Assembly (NCBI GenBank): GCA_002383285.1
Contig: DFXU01000056.1
Span: 1 to 33,785, forward strand
DNA from: Caryophanales bacterium UBA4100
Lineage (GTDB): Bacteria > Bacillota > Bacilli > Paenibacillales > UBA4045
Reading direction: 5' to 3'
DNA: 33,785 nt
The notes under the pieces were generated by a model that saw nothing but the letters and a program-made list of their open reading frames with translations, was not told the DNA's origin and did not search any database. Positions 1 through 8,683 of this stretch are shown here, piece after piece. Each line of letters begins with the position of its first letter. The first letter of the stretch is position 1. Made by a program: the position numbers and the translations under genes.

Positions 1-3000
1 GATGTGGTGTTGAAGTAACTCGTGCAAAGGTGCGTCGTGAGCGTATGGGGCACATTGAGCTTGCTGCTCCTGTATCACACATTTGGTATTTCAAAGGTAT
101 TCCAAGTCGTATGGGACTTGCTCTTGATATGTCTCCTCGTTCACTAGAGGAAATCATCTATTTTGCATCCTATGTGGTTACAGATCCTGGTGATACGCCG
201 CTTGAGAAGAAGCAGCTATTGTCCGAGAAGGAATATCGCAGCTATCGCGAGAAATATGGTTATGCTTTCCATGCTGGCATGGGTGCAGAAGCTGTCAAGA
301 AGCTGTTACAAGATATTGAAATTGCTAAGGAAATAGATGGGCTTAAGGAAGAGCTGAAAACCGCTCAAGGTCAGCGTCGTAATCGTGCGATTAAGCGTCT
401 TGAAGTTATGGAAGCATTCCGTCACTCTGGTAATTTCCCTGGTTGGATGGTCTTAGATGTACTACCGGTTATACCTCCAGAGTTACGCCCTATGGTACAG
501 CTGGATGGCGGTCGTTTCGCAACAAGTGATTTGAACGACTTGTATCGTCGTGTAATCAATCGGAACAATCGTCTTAAGCGGTTACTCGATCTAGGTGCAC
601 CAGATATTATCGTTCAGAACGAGAAGCGTATGCTTCAAGAAGCTGTTGATGCTCTGATTGATAACGGTCGACGTGGTCGTCCAGTTACCGGTCCTGGTAA
701 TCGCCCATTGAAATCTTTAAGTCACATGCTCAAGGGTAAACAAGGACGTTTCCGTCAGAATTTACTCGGTAAACGGGTTGACTATTCTGGTCGTTCGGTT
801 ATCGTTGTTGGACCTAGCTTGAAGATGTATCAATGCGGATTACCGAAAGAGATGGCGCTTGAGCTATTCAAGCCTTTCGTTATGAAGGAGCTTGTTAATA
901 AGAGCCTTGCTCACAATATTAAGAGTGCTAAGCGTAAAGTTGAGAAGGTTAGTCCAGAGGTATGGGATGTGCTTGAGGAAGTTATCAGAGAGCATCCAAT
1001 TCTGTTAAACCGTGCTCCGACCTTGCATAGATTGGGTATTCAAGCTTTTGAACCTATTCTTGTTGAAGGTAAAGCGATCAAGCTTCACCCCCTTGTCTGT
1101 ACAGCATATAATGCTGACTTTGACGGGGATCAGATGGCTGTCCATGTTCCATTATCTGCAGAGGCACAAGCTGAAGCTCGTATTCTGATGTTAGCTTCTG
1201 GTAACATTCTTAATCCTAAGGATGGTAAGCCGGTCGTTACACCATCACAGGATATGGTATTAGGTATGTACTATCTGACGATGGAGAACAAGGAATCCAA
1301 GGGTAGCGGTCGTATTCTGCGCACTATGAATGAAGCAATATCTTCATACCAATCTGGTGAAAGTGCCCTTCACGCAAGGGTCATTATACCAGCAAAGGCT
1401 TTGAATAAAACCTGCTTCACTCCAGAGCAACAGAATGCGCTGATCATTACAACTGTCGGCAAACTTATTATGAACGAGATATTCCCGGCAGACTTCCCGT
1501 ACATCAACGAGCCAACGAAGGTAAACCTGCTAAAGGGAACGCCTGACAAATACTTCATCCATGATAAAGGTGCAGATTTAACGACTATTCTGGCAGAGAT
1601 GCCTGAAGTCGGTGGGCTAGGTAAAGATTATCTAGGGTCACTGATTGCCGAGTGCTTCCGTATATACCATACGACATTAACTTCTATGATACTTGATAAG
1701 ATCAAGGAGTTAGGCTTTACGTATTCGACCAGATCCGGTATTACCATTGGTGTTTCTGACGTCGTGGTTCCTCCAGAGAAGGTTAGTTTACTTAAAGAAT
1801 CTGAGGATAAGGTCCTTGTCGTTCAGAATCAATTCCGTCGTGGTCTAATTACGAATGATGAGCGTTATGATCGTACGATTACGATTTGGGATCGCATGAA
1901 GAGTGACATAACTGAAATTCTTATGAAGTCTATGGACAAATATAACAACATCAACCTAATGGTTGAGTCTAAAGCCCGGGGTAATAAATCTCAGATCACT
2001 CAACTAGGTGGTATGCGAGGTCTGATGGCGAATCCTTCAGGAAGAATTATTGAATTACCTATTAAATCCAATTTCCGCGAAGGACTTACTGTATTGGAGT
2101 ACTTCATCTCCACTCACGGAGCGCGTAAAGGACTTGCTGATACTGCGCTTAGAACAGCGGATTCCGGATACTTGACCAGACGACTTGTTGACGTAGCGCA
2201 GGATGTGATCGTCCGTGAGGATGATTGTGGAACAGATAAAGGCTTCCTAGTTAGTAAGATTCAAGATGGTAAAGAGGTTATTGAGGATCTATTCGATCGA
2301 ATCGAAGGACGTTATTCCTACGAAACCGTCAGAAATCCTAATACCGGAGATATTATTGTCGGTAAGAATGAATTGATCGATACGACGATAGCAGAGCTTA
2401 TGATTGCTGAAGGTATCGAGAAAGTACAGATTCGTTCTGTTCTAAGCTGCCGTACGCACCATGGTGTGTGTAAGAAGTGTTACGGACGTAACCTGGCTAC
2501 AGGTAAGTTCGTAGATGTTGGTGAGGCTGTAGGAATTATAGCAGCACAATCAATTGGTGAACCAGGTACTCAACTTACGATGCGTACATTCCATACAGGT
2601 GGTGTTGCCGGTGATGATATCACACAAGGTCTGCCGCGTATTCAGGAATTGTTCGAGGCTCGAAATCCGAAGGGTCAAGCGATTATCTCGGAAATTGACG
2701 GAGTTATCAAAGACATCCGTGATGCTAAGGACCGTCGTGAGATTGAAGTAGAAGGCGAAGCAGAATCTAAGAATTACCCAGTTCCATATGGCTCACGAAT
2801 TCGTATTACCAAAGGTCAGCAGGTAGAAGCTGGGGATGAATTAACCGATGGTTCAATCGACCCTAAAGATATGCTGCGGATTAAAGGGATAAGAGGCGTG
2901 CAGAATTATATCCTCCAGGAAGTACAACGGGTTTACCGTAATCAGGGGGTTGAAATTAACGATAAGCATATCGAGGTAATGATTCGTCAGATGCTTCGTA

Positions 3001-3392
3001 AGATTCGTATCGTTGATGCAGGGAATACGAAGCTGCTACCAGGTGCCTTTGTAGACATACACGAATATGAAGCATCGAATAGGGATGCATTGTTCAATGG
3101 TCTTGAGCCTGCGGTTGCTAAGCCAGTCCTACTCGGTATTACCAAAGCTTCACTGGAAACAGACTCCTTCTTGTCTGCTGCTTCATTCCAGGAAACAACA
3201 AGAGTATTGACCGACGCAGCAATCAAAGGAAAAGTCGATCAATTGTTAGGTCTCAAGGAAAATGTTATTATCGGTAAGCTAATCCCAGCTGGTACAGGAA
3301 TGGGTCGGTACCGCAATATCAAGGTAGCAGCGCCTGACGAACCAACATTGTCAGACGATGGGAAGCTTAAGGAAACAGTTACTGTTGAATAG
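1..3392 (+). CDS. rpoC: DNA-directed RNA polymerase beta' subunit, 5'-truncated by the window edge
   Basis: Largest catalytic subunit of RNA polymerase. The reading frame is open from base 3, so the first ATG inside (30) is not the start; roughly 75 N-terminal residues lie outside. The first codon, Cys at 3-5 in CGVEV, matches the last ligand of the N-terminal zinc ribbon. The magnesium-binding NADFDGD motif lies at 1110-1130. The second zinc site is visible as a Cys near 2226 plus the SCRTHHGVCKKC cluster near 2445-2482. The bridge-helix/trigger-loop stretch GEPGTQLTMRTFHTGG begins near 2556. The 1129 visible residues fit a family length near 1200. A strong hairpin and a new promoter follow the stop codon. 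Confidence 0.98.
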   Translation, partial: CGVEVTRAKVRRERMGHIELAAPVSHIWYFKGIPSRMGLALDMSPRSLEEIIYFASYVVTDPGDTPLEKKQLLSEKEYRSYREKYGYAFHAGMGAEAVKKLLQDIEIAKEIDGLKEELKTAQGQRRNRAIKRLEVMEAFRHSGNFPGWMVLDVLPVIPPELRPMVQLDGGRFATSDLNDLYRRVINRNNRLKRLLDLGAPDIIVQNEKRMLQEAVDALIDNGRRGRPVTGPGNRPLKSLSHMLKGKQGRFRQNLLGKRVDYSGRSVIVVGPSLKMYQCGLPKEMALELFKPFVMKELVNKSLAHNIKSAKRKVEKVSPEVWDVLEEVIREHPILLNRAPTLHRLGIQAFEPILVEGKAIKLHPLVCTAYNADFDGDQMAVHVPLSAEAQAEARILMLASGNILNPKDGKPVVTPSQDMVLGMYYLTMENKESKGSGRILRTMNEAISSYQSGESALHARVIIPAKALNKTCFTPEQQNALIITTVGKLIMNEIFPADFPYINEPTKVNLLKGTPDKYFIHDKGADLTTILAEMPEVGGLGKDYLGSLIAECFRIYHTTLTSMILDKIKELGFTYSTRSGITIGVSDVVVPPEKVSLLKESEDKVLVVQNQFRRGLITNDERYDRTITIWDRMKSDITEILMKSMDKYNNINLMVESKARGNKSQITQLGGMRGLMANPSGRIIELPIKSNFREGLTVLEYFISTHGARKGLADTALRTADSGYLTRRLVDVAQDVIVREDDCGTDKGFLVSKIQDGKEVIEDLFDRIEGRYSYETVRNPNTGDIIVGKNELIDTTIAELMIAEGIEKVQIRSVLSCRTHHGVCKKCYGRNLATGKFVDVGEAVGIIAAQSIGEPGTQLTMRTFHTGGVAGDDITQGLPRIQELFEARNPKGQAIISEIDGVIKDIRDAKDRREIEVEGEAESKNYPVPYGSRIRITKGQQVEAGDELTDGSIDPKDMLRIKGIRGVQNYILQEVQRVYRNQGVEINDKHIEVMIRQMLRKIRIVDAGNTKLLPGAFVDIHEYEASNRDALFNGLEPAVAKPVLLGITKASLETDSFLSAASFQETTRVLTDAAIKGKVDQLLGLKENVIIGKLIPAGTGMGRYRNIKVAAPDEPTLSDDGKLKETVTVE

Positions 3393-3419
3393 CGAAAATT
3401 GTAGTTAATCGTTTGAAGC

Positions 3420-3454
3420 AGTTTTATCGACCGCCTTCAGCTGTCGATAAAACT
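3420..3454 (+). other. 12-bp perfect hairpin after rpoC
   Basis: AGTTTTATCGAC at 3420-3431 is perfectly complementary to GTCGATAAAACT at 3443-3454, with an 11-nt loop. TTGAA and TTCAA just outside can extend the stem past a 2-nt bulge. No long T-tract follows, so it is not a textbook intrinsic terminator. It could still mark the 3' end of the rpoBC transcript or act as a processing or stabilising stem. It sits just upstream of a -35 box. Confidence 0.7.
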
Positions 3455-3460
3455 TTCAAC

Positions 3461-3490
3461 TTGACAACCTAATTTTCAAAATGCTACTAT
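3461..3490 (+). promoter_or_regulatory. Sigma-A-type promoter for the L7Ae-like gene and str genes
   Basis: A consensus TTGACA (-35) at 3461-3466 is followed after 18 nt by TACTAT (-10, four of six) at 3485-3490. The start codon of the next gene is about 40 nt downstream of the expected transcription start. The position after the rpoC hairpin suggests a separate transcript entry for rplGB-rpsL-rpsG-fusA-tuf. Confidence 0.5.
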
Positions 3491-3536
3491 ATCGAAGTGT
3501 GCCAAAATGAAACCCTGGTCTTAGGAGGACATAAAT

Positions 3537-3788
3537 ATGTCTTGCGAGAAGAGTTTGCAGGGAAAATCGATCAGTATAGGCATGAAACAAACTACCCGAA
3601 TGGTCGAGTTAGGCTTGGCAGCTGAGGTGTTTGTCGCACAAGATGCAGACCCGCGCATTACGCAAAAAATCATAAATCTCTGCAAGAATATGGGGATTAA
3701 GGTAACTTACGTAGATTCTATGAAGCAGCTTGGCAAAGCATGTGGAATTGAAGTAGGAGCGGCCATGGCCGCCGTAGTGAATGAATAA
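3537..3788 (+). CDS. rplGB: L7Ae-family K-turn RNA-binding protein (YbxF-like)
   Basis: This 83-residue basic protein has the compact L7Ae/L30e/S12e fold signature. The central stretch VFVAQDADPRITQKIINLC and the later VTYVDSMKQLGKACGIEVG match bacterial YbxF/YlxQ proteins, which bind kink-turns in RNA. The start is supported by AGGAGG at 3523-3528, 8 nt before the ATG. Its place between rpoC and rpsL is the same as ybxF (rplGB) in B. subtilis. The cellular RNA target is not settled for this family. A long hairpin separates it from rpsL. Confidence 0.9.
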   Translation: MSCEKSLQGKSISIGMKQTTRMVELGLAAEVFVAQDADPRITQKIINLCKNMGIKVTYVDSMKQLGKACGIEVGAAMAAVVNE

Positions 3789-3799
3789 ATCCATCCGTT

Positions 3800-3844
3800 T
3801 TTATTCGGTTCTATTCTAGGAATTCCGGGGTAGAACCGAATAAA
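3800..3844 (+). other. 14-bp perfect hairpin between rplGB and rpsL
   Basis: TTTATTCGGTTCTA at 3800-3813 pairs perfectly with TAGAACCGAATAAA at 3831-3844 around a 17-nt loop, and the loop contains a GGAATTCC palindrome. No T-run follows the right arm on the plus strand. A leader element, processing site or attenuator of the str genes is more likely than a simple terminator. About 105 nt separate it from the rpsL start. Confidence 0.7.
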
Positions 3845-3949
3845 GACATTTCCATTGTTCATTTATGAACCGCCTGGATCTGTGGACTTAATATAGCGGG
3901 TTCGATTTTAAGAGATCACTGCTTATCAGTGGAAGGAGGTGGCAATAAG

Positions 3950-4369
3950 ATGCCAACAATTAATCAACTTGTTCGCAAAGGACGTAAGGCGAAAATCGTT
4001 AAATCGAAATCACCTGCGTTACAAAGAGGCTTTAACGCCATGAAACGCGAGGAAACTGCAATGAGTGCTCCACAAAAGCGTGGTGTATGTACTCGTGTAG
4101 GTACAATGACTCCGAAGAAGCCAAACTCAGCACTTCGTAAGTATGCGCGTGTACGATTGACTAACCGTGTTGAAGTTACAGCTTACATCCCGGGTATCGG
4201 TCATAATCTTCAAGAGCATAGCGTCGTTCTAATTCGTGGTGGCAGAATCAAGGATCTTCCAGGTGTTCGTTATCATATCGTTCGTGGTGCTTTAGATACT
4301 GCAGGCGTGAATAACCGTAAGCAATCCAGATCGAAGTATGGTACTAAGAGACCAAAAGTTAAAAAATAA
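3950..4369 (+). CDS. rpsL: 30S ribosomal protein S12
   Basis: S12 of the 30S decoding centre, 139 residues, usual for Firmicutes. The motif TPKKPNSALRK and the later GRIKDLPGVRYH carry the conserved lysines whose substitution gives streptomycin resistance, and both are unaltered. The start is the ATG of MPTINQLVRKG with AAGGAGGT at 3933-3940. An in-frame GTG 21 nt upstream overlaps the ribosome binding site and is rejected. It is the first gene of the S12-S7-EF-G-EF-Tu set. Confidence 0.97.
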   Translation: MPTINQLVRKGRKAKIVKSKSPALQRGFNAMKREETAMSAPQKRGVCTRVGTMTPKKPNSALRKYARVRLTNRVEVTAYIPGIGHNLQEHSVVLIRGGRIKDLPGVRYHIVRGALDTAGVNNRKQSRSKYGTKRPKVKK

Positions 4370-4382
4370 TTTCGATAAACTA

Positions 4383-4431
4383 GAATCAAATTCATCTAAA
4401 TTCATAACTGAAATTGATTCATGGATGAATC
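4383..4431 (+). promoter_or_regulatory. Candidate S7-type regulatory RNA between rpsL and rpsG
   Basis: GAATCAA at 4383-4389 is complementary to TTGATTC at 4414-4420. ATTCATC at 4390-4396 is complementary to GATGAAT at 4424-4430. These helices cross each other, giving a pseudoknot or mutually exclusive folds. A third option is the local hairpin GATTCA (4416-4421) with TGAATC (4426-4431) and loop TGGA. The rpsG ribosome binding site AAAGGGGG at 4439-4446 follows at once. In E. coli, S7 represses from the equivalent S12-S7 spacer; the same role here is inferred. Confidence 0.4.
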
Positions 4432-4452
4432 ATTATGGAAAGGGGGATAACT

Positions 4453-4923
4453 ATGCCTCGTAAAGGTCCAGTTACTAAAAGAGACGTATTGCCAGATCCG
4501 TTGTATAACAGCAAGTTGGTAACTCGCTTGATCAACCGTATAATGGTTGATGGTAAAAGAGGGGTTGCAGCAAGCTTATTATATGATGCTTTTAACTTAG
4601 TGCGTGAGCGCTCAGGTAAAGATCCTATGGAAGTATTTGAAGCAGCAATTAAGAACATTATGCCAGTACTAGAGGTTAAAGCACGTCGTGTTGGTGGATC
4701 AAACTACCAGGTTCCGATTGAAGTTAAGCCGGAAAGACGTACTTCATTAGGCTTACGTTGGTTAGTCAACTATTCACGCAATCGTGGAGAGAAGACTATG
4801 CAAGAACGTCTTGCTAATGAAATTCTAGATGCAAGTAACAACACAGGCGCTTCAGTTAAGAAGCGTGAAGATACACATAAGATGGCTGAAGCGAACAAAG
4901 CGTTTGCTCACTACCGTTGGTAG
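4453..4923 (+). CDS. rpsG: 30S ribosomal protein S7
   Basis: S7 nucleates assembly of the 3' major domain of 16S rRNA and contacts E-site tRNA. The 156 residues match the family length. Recognisable stretches are the N-terminal MPRKGPVTKRDVLPDPLY, then KVARRVGG-like KARRVGGSNYQVP and the C-terminal KREDTHKMAEANKAFAHYRW. The start ATG follows AAAGGGGG by 6 nt. An in-frame ATG 18 nt upstream precedes the ribosome binding site and is rejected. The spacer before it has alternative RNA folds that may govern its translation. Confidence 0.97.
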   Translation: MPRKGPVTKRDVLPDPLYNSKLVTRLINRIMVDGKRGVAASLLYDAFNLVRERSGKDPMEVFEAAIKNIMPVLEVKARRVGGSNYQVPIEVKPERRTSLGLRWLVNYSRNRGEKTMQERLANEILDASNNTGASVKKREDTHKMAEANKAFAHYRW

Positions 4924-4986
4924 AATGCTAACAAAGCTTTTAATACAATCGATATTGATGGATGAAAGAAAGGAGACGAGATCACT

Positions 4987-7062
4987 ATGGCTAGAGAGTA
5001 CTCCTTGAAAGATACACGTAATATTGGGATTATGGCGCATATTGATGCAGGTAAGACTACAACCACAGAACGAGTGTTGTTCTATTCCGGTATTACTCAT
5101 AAGATCGGCGAAGTGCATGAAGGCGCCGCTACGATGGATTGGATGGAGCAAGAGCAGGAGCGAGGAATTACGATTACTTCCGCTGCTACAACTTGTGCTT
5201 GGAAAGCTCACCGAATTAATATTATCGACACACCAGGTCACGTAGATTTTACGGTGGAGGTTGAACGCTCCTTACGTGTATTGGATGGAGCAGTTGGGGT
5301 TTTCTGCGCTAAAGGCGGAGTTGAACCACAATCGGAGACGGTATGGCGTCAGGCTGACCGTTATCACGTTCCTAGAATTGCATATGTAAACAAAATGGAC
5401 ATTATTGGTGCTGATTTCGAAGGTGCTATTAGCCAGATGAGAGATAGATTACGAGCTAATGCAGTCGCAATTCAATTTCCGATTGGTACTGAGAATGACT
5501 TCATTGGAATCATTGATCTAATGGAGAATAATGCTCATATGTTCAAAGACGATTTAGGTAAAGAAGTAGATATCACAGAGATACCTGCTGATTATATCGA
5601 GAAGGCTGCAACACTTCGATCCGAGATGATTGAGAAAATTTCAGAGCTTGATGATGAGCTTATGGAAAAATATCTGAATGGTGAAGAACCAACGATTGCT
5701 GAACTAAAAGCAGCACTCCGTAAGGGCGTCTGTGATGTTCGGATTACACCTGTACTGTGTGGATCTTCATACCGTAACAAAGGTGTGCCAATGATGTTGG
5801 ATGCAGTAGTTGATTACCTGCCAGCTCCAATTGATGTTCCTGACATTAAGGGTGTCTTGGATGATGGTACTGAGGTTACTCGTAAATCAAGCGACAACGA
5901 GCCATTCTCAGCACTTGCCTTCAAAATTATGACGGATCCTTACGTTGGTAAGTTAACATTCTTCCGTGTTTATTCCGGCACATTGAATTCAGGCTCCTAT
6001 GTATTGAATTCTACGAAGAACAAGCGTGAGCGTGTAGGCCGTATTCTTCAGATGCATGCTAACTCTCGTCAAGAAATTAGTATTGTATATGCAGGAGACA
6101 TCGCAGCTGCTGTTGGACTTAAGGATACAACTACAGGTGATACATTGTGCGAAGAGAAGAATATCGTTATTCTTGAAAAAATGGTATTCCCAGATCCAGT
6201 TATCTCCGTAGCTATTGAGCCTAAGACGAAAGCCGACCAAGACAAGATGGGTATTGCCCTTTCGAAGCTTGCGGAAGAAGATCCAACCTTCAAAACTCAC
6301 ACAGATGAAGAAACAAACCAGACCATCATTGCTGGTATGGGTGAGCTTCATCTAGAGATCATTGTTGATCGGATGTTCCGCGAATTTAAAGTTGAAGCGA
6401 ATGTAGGTGCACCTCAGGTTGCTTACAGAGAAACCTTTAAATCCTCAGCTAAGGTTGAAGGTAAGTTTGTACGTCAATCCGGTGGTCGTGGTCAATATGG
6501 TCACGTATGGGTTGAGTTTGGACCTCGTGAACCTGGTGAAGGCTTCTTGTTTGAGAATAAGGTTGTTGGTGGTGTTGTTCCTCGTGAATTCGTTCCTGCT
6601 GTTCAAGCGGGTATTGAAGAGTCGATGAAGAACGGTGTGCTTGCTGGATTCCCTCTTGTGGATATCAAAGCAACAATCTTCGATGGTTCTTACCATGATG
6701 TAGATTCAAGTGAAATGGCGTTTAAGATCGCCGGCTCAATGGCACTAAAGGCCGCTAAAGATAAATGTAATCCTTGTATTCTAGAGCCGCTCATGAAAGT
6801 AGAAGTGACAGTTCCAGAAGAATATATGGGAGATGTTATGGGTGATTTAAGCTCCCGTCGTGGTCGCATCGAAGGTATGGATGCTCGCGCAGGTGCTCAG
6901 ATTATTCGCTCCAAGGTACCACTCGCAGAGATGTTCGGATATTCCACAACATTGCGTTCTAGAACACAAGGCCGCGGAGTATTCTCGATGGAGATTTCTC
7001 ATTATGAGGAAGTTCCTAAATCAATCGCCGAACAGATTATTGCTAAGAACAAAGGCGTTTAA
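4987..7062 (+). CDS. fusA: Translation elongation factor G
   Basis: GTPase that drives ribosomal translocation and, with RRF, recycling. GTP-binding motifs are AHIDAGKTT (residues 17-25), DTPGH (81-85) and NKMD (135-138). The remaining domains are continuous to residue 691, the usual length. AAGGAG lies 11 nt before the ATG. No second fusA-like copy is present in the window. It lies 63 nt after rpsG and 84 nt before tuf, without an obvious terminator or promoter, so co-transcription is likely. Confidence 0.98.
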   Translation: MAREYSLKDTRNIGIMAHIDAGKTTTTERVLFYSGITHKIGEVHEGAATMDWMEQEQERGITITSAATTCAWKAHRINIIDTPGHVDFTVEVERSLRVLDGAVGVFCAKGGVEPQSETVWRQADRYHVPRIAYVNKMDIIGADFEGAISQMRDRLRANAVAIQFPIGTENDFIGIIDLMENNAHMFKDDLGKEVDITEIPADYIEKAATLRSEMIEKISELDDELMEKYLNGEEPTIAELKAALRKGVCDVRITPVLCGSSYRNKGVPMMLDAVVDYLPAPIDVPDIKGVLDDGTEVTRKSSDNEPFSALAFKIMTDPYVGKLTFFRVYSGTLNSGSYVLNSTKNKRERVGRILQMHANSRQEISIVYAGDIAAAVGLKDTTTGDTLCEEKNIVILEKMVFPDPVISVAIEPKTKADQDKMGIALSKLAEEDPTFKTHTDEETNQTIIAGMGELHLEIIVDRMFREFKVEANVGAPQVAYRETFKSSAKVEGKFVRQSGGRGQYGHVWVEFGPREPGEGFLFENKVVGGVVPREFVPAVQAGIEESMKNGVLAGFPLVDIKATIFDGSYHDVDSSEMAFKIAGSMALKAAKDKCNPCILEPLMKVEVTVPEEYMGDVMGDLSSRRGRIEGMDARAGAQIIRSKVPLAEMFGYSTTLRSRTQGRGVFSMEISHYEEVPKSIAEQIIAKNKGV

Positions 7063-7146
7063 GTATTATTCGCAACATATGCATGAAACTGTGCGTATTG
7101 TGAAGAACAACAAAATCAATCGAAAATTTAAGGAGGCATTGTTCCC

Positions 7147-8337
7147 ATGGGAAAAGCGAAATTTGATCGTAGCAAGCCACACATTAATATCGGTACAATT
7201 GGTCACGTTGACCACGGTAAAACAACTTTAACAGCGGCAATTACAGTAGTAATGGCCAAAAAATTCGGCGGTGCTGCAGTAGCATTCGACCAAATTGACA
7301 AGGCACCAGAAGAGCGCGAGCGTGGAATTACTATCTCCACAGCACACGTTGAGTATGAATCCGACAAGCGTCACTATGCACACGTAGATTGCCCAGGCCA
7401 TGCTGACTATGTAAAGAATATGATTACTGGCGCAGCACAAATGGATGGAGCGATTCTAGTTGTATCCGCAGCTGATGGCCCAATGCCACAAACGCGTGAG
7501 CACATCCTGCTATCAAAGCAAGTTGGCGTTCCGCATATCGTAGTATTCTTGAACAAATGCGACATGGTTGATGATGATGAATTGCTAGAGCTAGTAGAAA
7601 TGGAAGTTCGTGATTTACTTAACGAATACGATTTCCCAGGCGATGATACTCCAATCATCCGTGGTTCTGCTCGTGAAGCACTAACTAATCCAGAAGGTCC
7701 TTGGGCTGAGAAGATTATTGAGCTTTTCGAACAAATCGATACATTCATTCCAACACCAGATCGTCAAGTTGATCGTCCATTCTTAATGCCTGTTGAGGAT
7801 GTATTCACAATCACAGGTCGTGGTACAGTTGCTACTGGTCGTGTTGAGCGTGGAGTTGTAAAAGTCGGTGAAGAGGTTGAAATCATCGGTCTTGCTGAAG
7901 AAACTAGAAAATGCGTAGTTACTGGTGTTGAGATGTTCCGTAAATTGTTGGATCAAGCACAAGCTGGAGACAACATTGGCGCATTGCTTCGTGGTGTTGA
8001 GCGTAAAGATATTGAGCGTGGGCAAGTATTGGCTAAACCGGGTTCGGTTAAGCCGCATACAAACTTCACTGCACAAATCTACGTTCTTACTAAAGAAGAG
8101 GGTGGCCGTCACAAGCCTTTCTTCACTGGCTACCGTCCACAGTTCTACTTCAGAACAACAGACGTAACTGGAATTATCTCCTTGCCAGAAGGTACAGAGA
8201 TGGTTATGCCTGGAGACAACATCGAAGTTACTGTAGAATTGATCAGCCCGATCGCTATTGAAGAAGGTACACGCTTCGCTATTCGCGAAGGTGGCCGTAC
8301 TGTAGGCGCAGGCGCTGTTGCAACAATTCAAAAATAA
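7147..8337 (+). CDS. tuf: Translation elongation factor Tu
   Basis: GTPase that brings aminoacyl-tRNA to the ribosomal A site. The motifs GHVDHGKT (19-26), DCPGH (81-85) and NKCD (136-139) are intact, and RGITI of the switch I region is present. At 396 residues it is the standard length. AAGGAGG at 7130-7136 sits 10 nt before the start. It is the last gene of the str group; a tight terminator follows about 16 nt after the stop. Confidence 0.98.
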   Translation: MGKAKFDRSKPHINIGTIGHVDHGKTTLTAAITVVMAKKFGGAAVAFDQIDKAPEERERGITISTAHVEYESDKRHYAHVDCPGHADYVKNMITGAAQMDGAILVVSAADGPMPQTREHILLSKQVGVPHIVVFLNKCDMVDDDELLELVEMEVRDLLNEYDFPGDDTPIIRGSAREALTNPEGPWAEKIIELFEQIDTFIPTPDRQVDRPFLMPVEDVFTITGRGTVATGRVERGVVKVGEEVEIIGLAEETRKCVVTGVEMFRKLLDQAQAGDNIGALLRGVERKDIERGQVLAKPGSVKPHTNFTAQIYVLTKEEGGRHKPFFTGYRPQFYFRTTDVTGIISLPEGTEMVMPGDNIEVTVELISPIAIEEGTRFAIREGGRTVGAGAVATIQK

Positions 8338-8353
8338 TTTTAACGAATATAAG

Positions 8354-8380
8354 AACCCTTCACTTCGGTGGAGGGTTTTT
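8354..8380 (+). terminator. Intrinsic terminator after tuf
   Basis: AACCCTTCAC pairs with GTGGAGGGTT (10 bp including one T-G wobble) around a TTCG loop closed by C-G, the very stable cUUCGg tetraloop. A TTTTT tail follows. It closes the str transcript before the long non-coding gap. Confidence 0.9.
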
Positions 8381-8540
8381 AATTTAAATATAAGAATTTA
8401 TAAGTTTTGAGATGGATCGAGGGTCGGTTCTTGGTTTTAGTACTTTGTGAGATGACATCACTAGATTAACGTTACAAGTTGCGCTATTAAACAGTTCAAA
8501 TTCGTTAAAAGGAGCTAGAAGCCTGGATTTTCTCTTGGTA

Positions 8541-8596
8541 CGCTAGTTTCCGCGCTATAGAGTTGTCCGGAAGGATTTATAGCGCGGAAACTAGCG
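8541..8596. repeat. Perfect 19-bp inverted repeat, likely intergenic repeat element
   Basis: CGCTAGTTTCCGCGCTATA at 8541-8559 is the exact reverse complement of 8578-8596. The 18-nt loop contains the palindrome TCCGGA. The right arm is followed by GCTGAAAGCCC, not by a T-run, so it is not a terminator. Arm ends share the unit TATAGCGC with the dyad at 8650-8683, which suggests a family of dispersed palindromic elements. No ORF or transposase is linked. Confidence 0.75.
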
Positions 8597-8649
8597 CTGA
8601 AAGCCCTGAAATGTAGTTATGCAGAATATTTAGAACATGTACATGACAC

Positions 8650-8683
8650 TATAGCGCTAAGAACCCATATCCATTCCGCTATA
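8650..8683. repeat. Second TATAGCG/CGCTATA dyad
   Basis: TATAGCG at 8650-8656 and CGCTATA at 8677-8683 form a 7-bp inverted repeat around 20 nt. The first arm begins the string TATAGCGCTAAGAACCC, which resembles TATAGCGCGGAAACTAGCG of the larger repeat. Between the two elements lies ACATGTACATG, another short palindrome-rich string. Confidence 0.45.

Noticed and set aside
4370..4452. A separate promoter before rpsG
   Set aside because: No pair of boxes with acceptable spacing; the spacer features are better explained as RNA structure.
7783..8331. A long open minus-strand frame (182 codons) opposite tuf, and similar ones opposite other ribosomal genes
   Set aside because: They lie fully opposite certain genes, have cysteine- and serine-rich compositions typical of reversed biased codons, and have no ribosome binding site or family resemblance.
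8541..8596. The 19-bp inverted repeat as a transcription terminator
   Set aside because: No T-run follows either arm, and the tuf terminator at 8354-8380 already closes the operon.
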